In this document: positions 4,724 through 5,372 of the stretch, one piece after another | Layout of the letters: each line of letters begins with the position of its first letter | Numbering within the stretch: the stretch's first letter is position 1 | Assembly (NCBI GenBank): GCA_016763495.1 | Contig: JAESTR010000025.1 | Location: forward strand, 1-5,372 | DNA from: Kordiimonadaceae bacterium | GTDB taxonomy: Bacteria > Pseudomonadota > Alphaproteobacteria > Sphingomonadales > Kordiimonadaceae | Direction: 5' to 3' | Length of the DNA: 5,372 nt | Position numbers and translations under genes: made by a program | The notes under the pieces: model-generated | Database searches by the model: none | Told to the model about the DNA's origin: nothing | Seen by the model: only the letters and a program-made list of their open reading frames with translations

Positions 4724-4759
4724 GTGCTGGTGCTACGCAGATTATAAATATACCAGCAC
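4724..4759 (+). repeat. 8-bp inverted repeat in the M14 gene leader
   Basis: GTGCTGGT (4724-4731) faces a perfect complement ACCAGCAC (4752-4759) across 20 nt that contain TATAAA. A G-U pair (4732/4751) would extend the stem in plus-strand RNA. The right arm ends 32 nt before ATG 4792. It could be an operator pair around a -10-like box or a leader stem. I found no -35 at the right distance to call a promoter. Confidence 0.4.
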
Positions 4760-4791
4760 AAACAATGCTTAAGCAGAATAAAGGGACCGAA

Positions 4792-5372
4792 ATGCTCATC
4801 TCCAGCGCTTTTGATAGCGGTAAAATAAAAGTCTTAAATGCTGACAATCCAGCAGATGTTCGCTTGGAAATCCCAAAAGACAGCAATTCGCACTTTTATC
4901 AGTGGTTTCATTTTCGTGCGTCAGGTGTGGCTGATACGCTGTGCAAGTTTAGCATTGAGAATGCAGGCGGCGCTGCCTACCCCGAAGGATGGAAAAATTA
5001 CCGCGTATGCGCTTCTTACGATCGGGAAAACTGGTTTCGTCTTTCAACGACGTTTAATGGCACGACACTGGCTTGGGAAACCGAGCCTGAGCAAGACAGC
5101 ATTTACTTTGCATATTTCGCACCATATTCGATGGAACAACATGCTGACCTGATCGCCAGTGTATCCCTATCTCCATTTGTTAAAACAAGTGTGCTTGGCC
5201 ATACCCTTGATGGGCAGGACATGGATTTAATTGAAATTGGTCACGGACCCAAAGGCCGCAAAATAGTGTGGCTCATCGCCCGCCAACACCCAGGTGAAAC
5301 AATGGCTGAATGGTGGATGGAAGGCGCGCTGGATTACTTACTCGACCCCGACAACCAAGTTGCGCGGTCACT
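4792..5372 (+). CDS. M14-family cytosolic-type metallocarboxypeptidase, 3' end cut off by the window
   Basis: 193 codons are visible before the window ends. Residues from about 1 to 130 look like the beta-rich N-terminal domain of bacterial cytosolic carboxypeptidases (Nna1/CCP-like). Recognisable segments are HFYQWFHFRA (34-43), FSIENAGGAAYPEGW (53-67) and YFAYFAPYS (105-113). The catalytic domain then begins with the zinc motif HPGE (His166, Glu169) in ARQHPGETMAEWWMEG (163-178). The third zinc ligand (a histidine) and the catalytic glutamate would lie beyond the window. Such enzymes are thought to remove C-terminal residues from proteins or peptides; bacterial substrates are mostly unknown. 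There is no signal peptide, which fits the cytoplasm. ATG 4792 is chosen for AAGGGA five nt upstream (4781-4786). An in-frame ATG at 4765 has no such site. Confidence 0.9.
   Translation, partial: MLISSAFDSGKIKVLNADNPADVRLEIPKDSNSHFYQWFHFRASGVADTLCKFSIENAGGAAYPEGWKNYRVCASYDRENWFRLSTTFNGTTLAWETEPEQDSIYFAYFAPYSMEQHADLIASVSLSPFVKTSVLGHTLDGQDMDLIEIGHGPKGRKIVWLIARQHPGETMAEWWMEGALDYLLDPDNQVARS

Larger units (their letters stand above)
4303..4791. other. 489-bp spacer between divergent rpmJ and the M14 peptidase gene
   Basis: No protein-coding region is supported here; the short open frames on either strand lack ribosome sites and family features. Working from rpmJ outward, the spacer holds the rpmJ leader and promoter (to 4440), an unexplained stretch (4441-4523), the T7 terminator and candidate small RNA with its promoter (4524-4649), a palindrome (4683-4700) and the M14 leader repeat (4724-4759). 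No tRNA-like cloverleaf was seen. Confidence 0.6.

Noticed and set aside
4741..4746. Perfect TATAAT on the minus strand within the M14 leader repeat
   Set aside because: No -35-like hexamer lies 16-18 nt upstream and there is no TG extension. The A/T-rich context makes a chance match likely, and the promoter at 4621-4649 fits the downstream terminator better.
4838..5152. 104-codon plus-strand open frame in the right-hand region
   Set aside because: It is out of frame with the M14 peptidase, which has a ribosome site and a clear HPGE zinc motif in the correct frame.

Overview
The window looks like chromosomal housekeeping DNA from an alphaproteobacterium of moderate GC content (by eye about half G+C, not computed). 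The lineage call is an inference. It rests on the alphaproteobacterial look of MtnA (HCNAGWLATVDWGT), of the 41-residue zinc-ligand-poor L36, of the COG3931-type formylglutamate amidohydrolase-like protein and of the DLQGPK-type pyruvate kinase. I see no insertion sequence, phage gene, CRISPR array, tRNA or rRNA.

Layout, left to right. Positions 1-537 (minus) hold the N-terminal part of an N-formylglutamate amidohydrolase-family protein that runs off the left edge. A 136-bp divergent spacer leads to pyk (674-2137, plus), a complete pyruvate kinase with the signature of potassium-independent enzymes. It converges, with only 7 bp between stop codons, on a HAD-family hydrolase (2145-2756, minus). 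A 147-bp divergent spacer with a sigma-70-like promoter, inverted repeats and a leader hairpin precedes mtnA (2904-4019, plus), the methylthioribose-1-phosphate isomerase of methionine salvage. mtnA converges on rpmJ (4177-4302, minus), a 41-codon L36 gene with a 12-bp terminator hairpin downstream and a TTGACA promoter upstream. The 489 bp between rpmJ and the next gene hold no protein gene. They do hold a complete transcription unit on the minus strand (promoter at 4621-4649, intrinsic terminator at 4524-4565), read here as a candidate small RNA of about 91 nt. At the right edge (4792 onward, plus) an M14 cytosolic-type metallocarboxypeptidase begins and is cut by the window end.

The genes alternate in strand and do not form an operon, so each is probably its own transcription unit. 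There is no shared pathway: glycolysis (pyk), methionine salvage (mtnA) and translation (rpmJ) sit beside three hydrolases of uncertain substrate. All three complete enzyme genes start at GTG behind good Shine-Dalgarno sites.

I did not find a convincing new multi-gene system. The best candidate for something undescribed is the putative small RNA at 4524-4614, followed by the structured leaders of mtnA and of the M14 peptidase gene.
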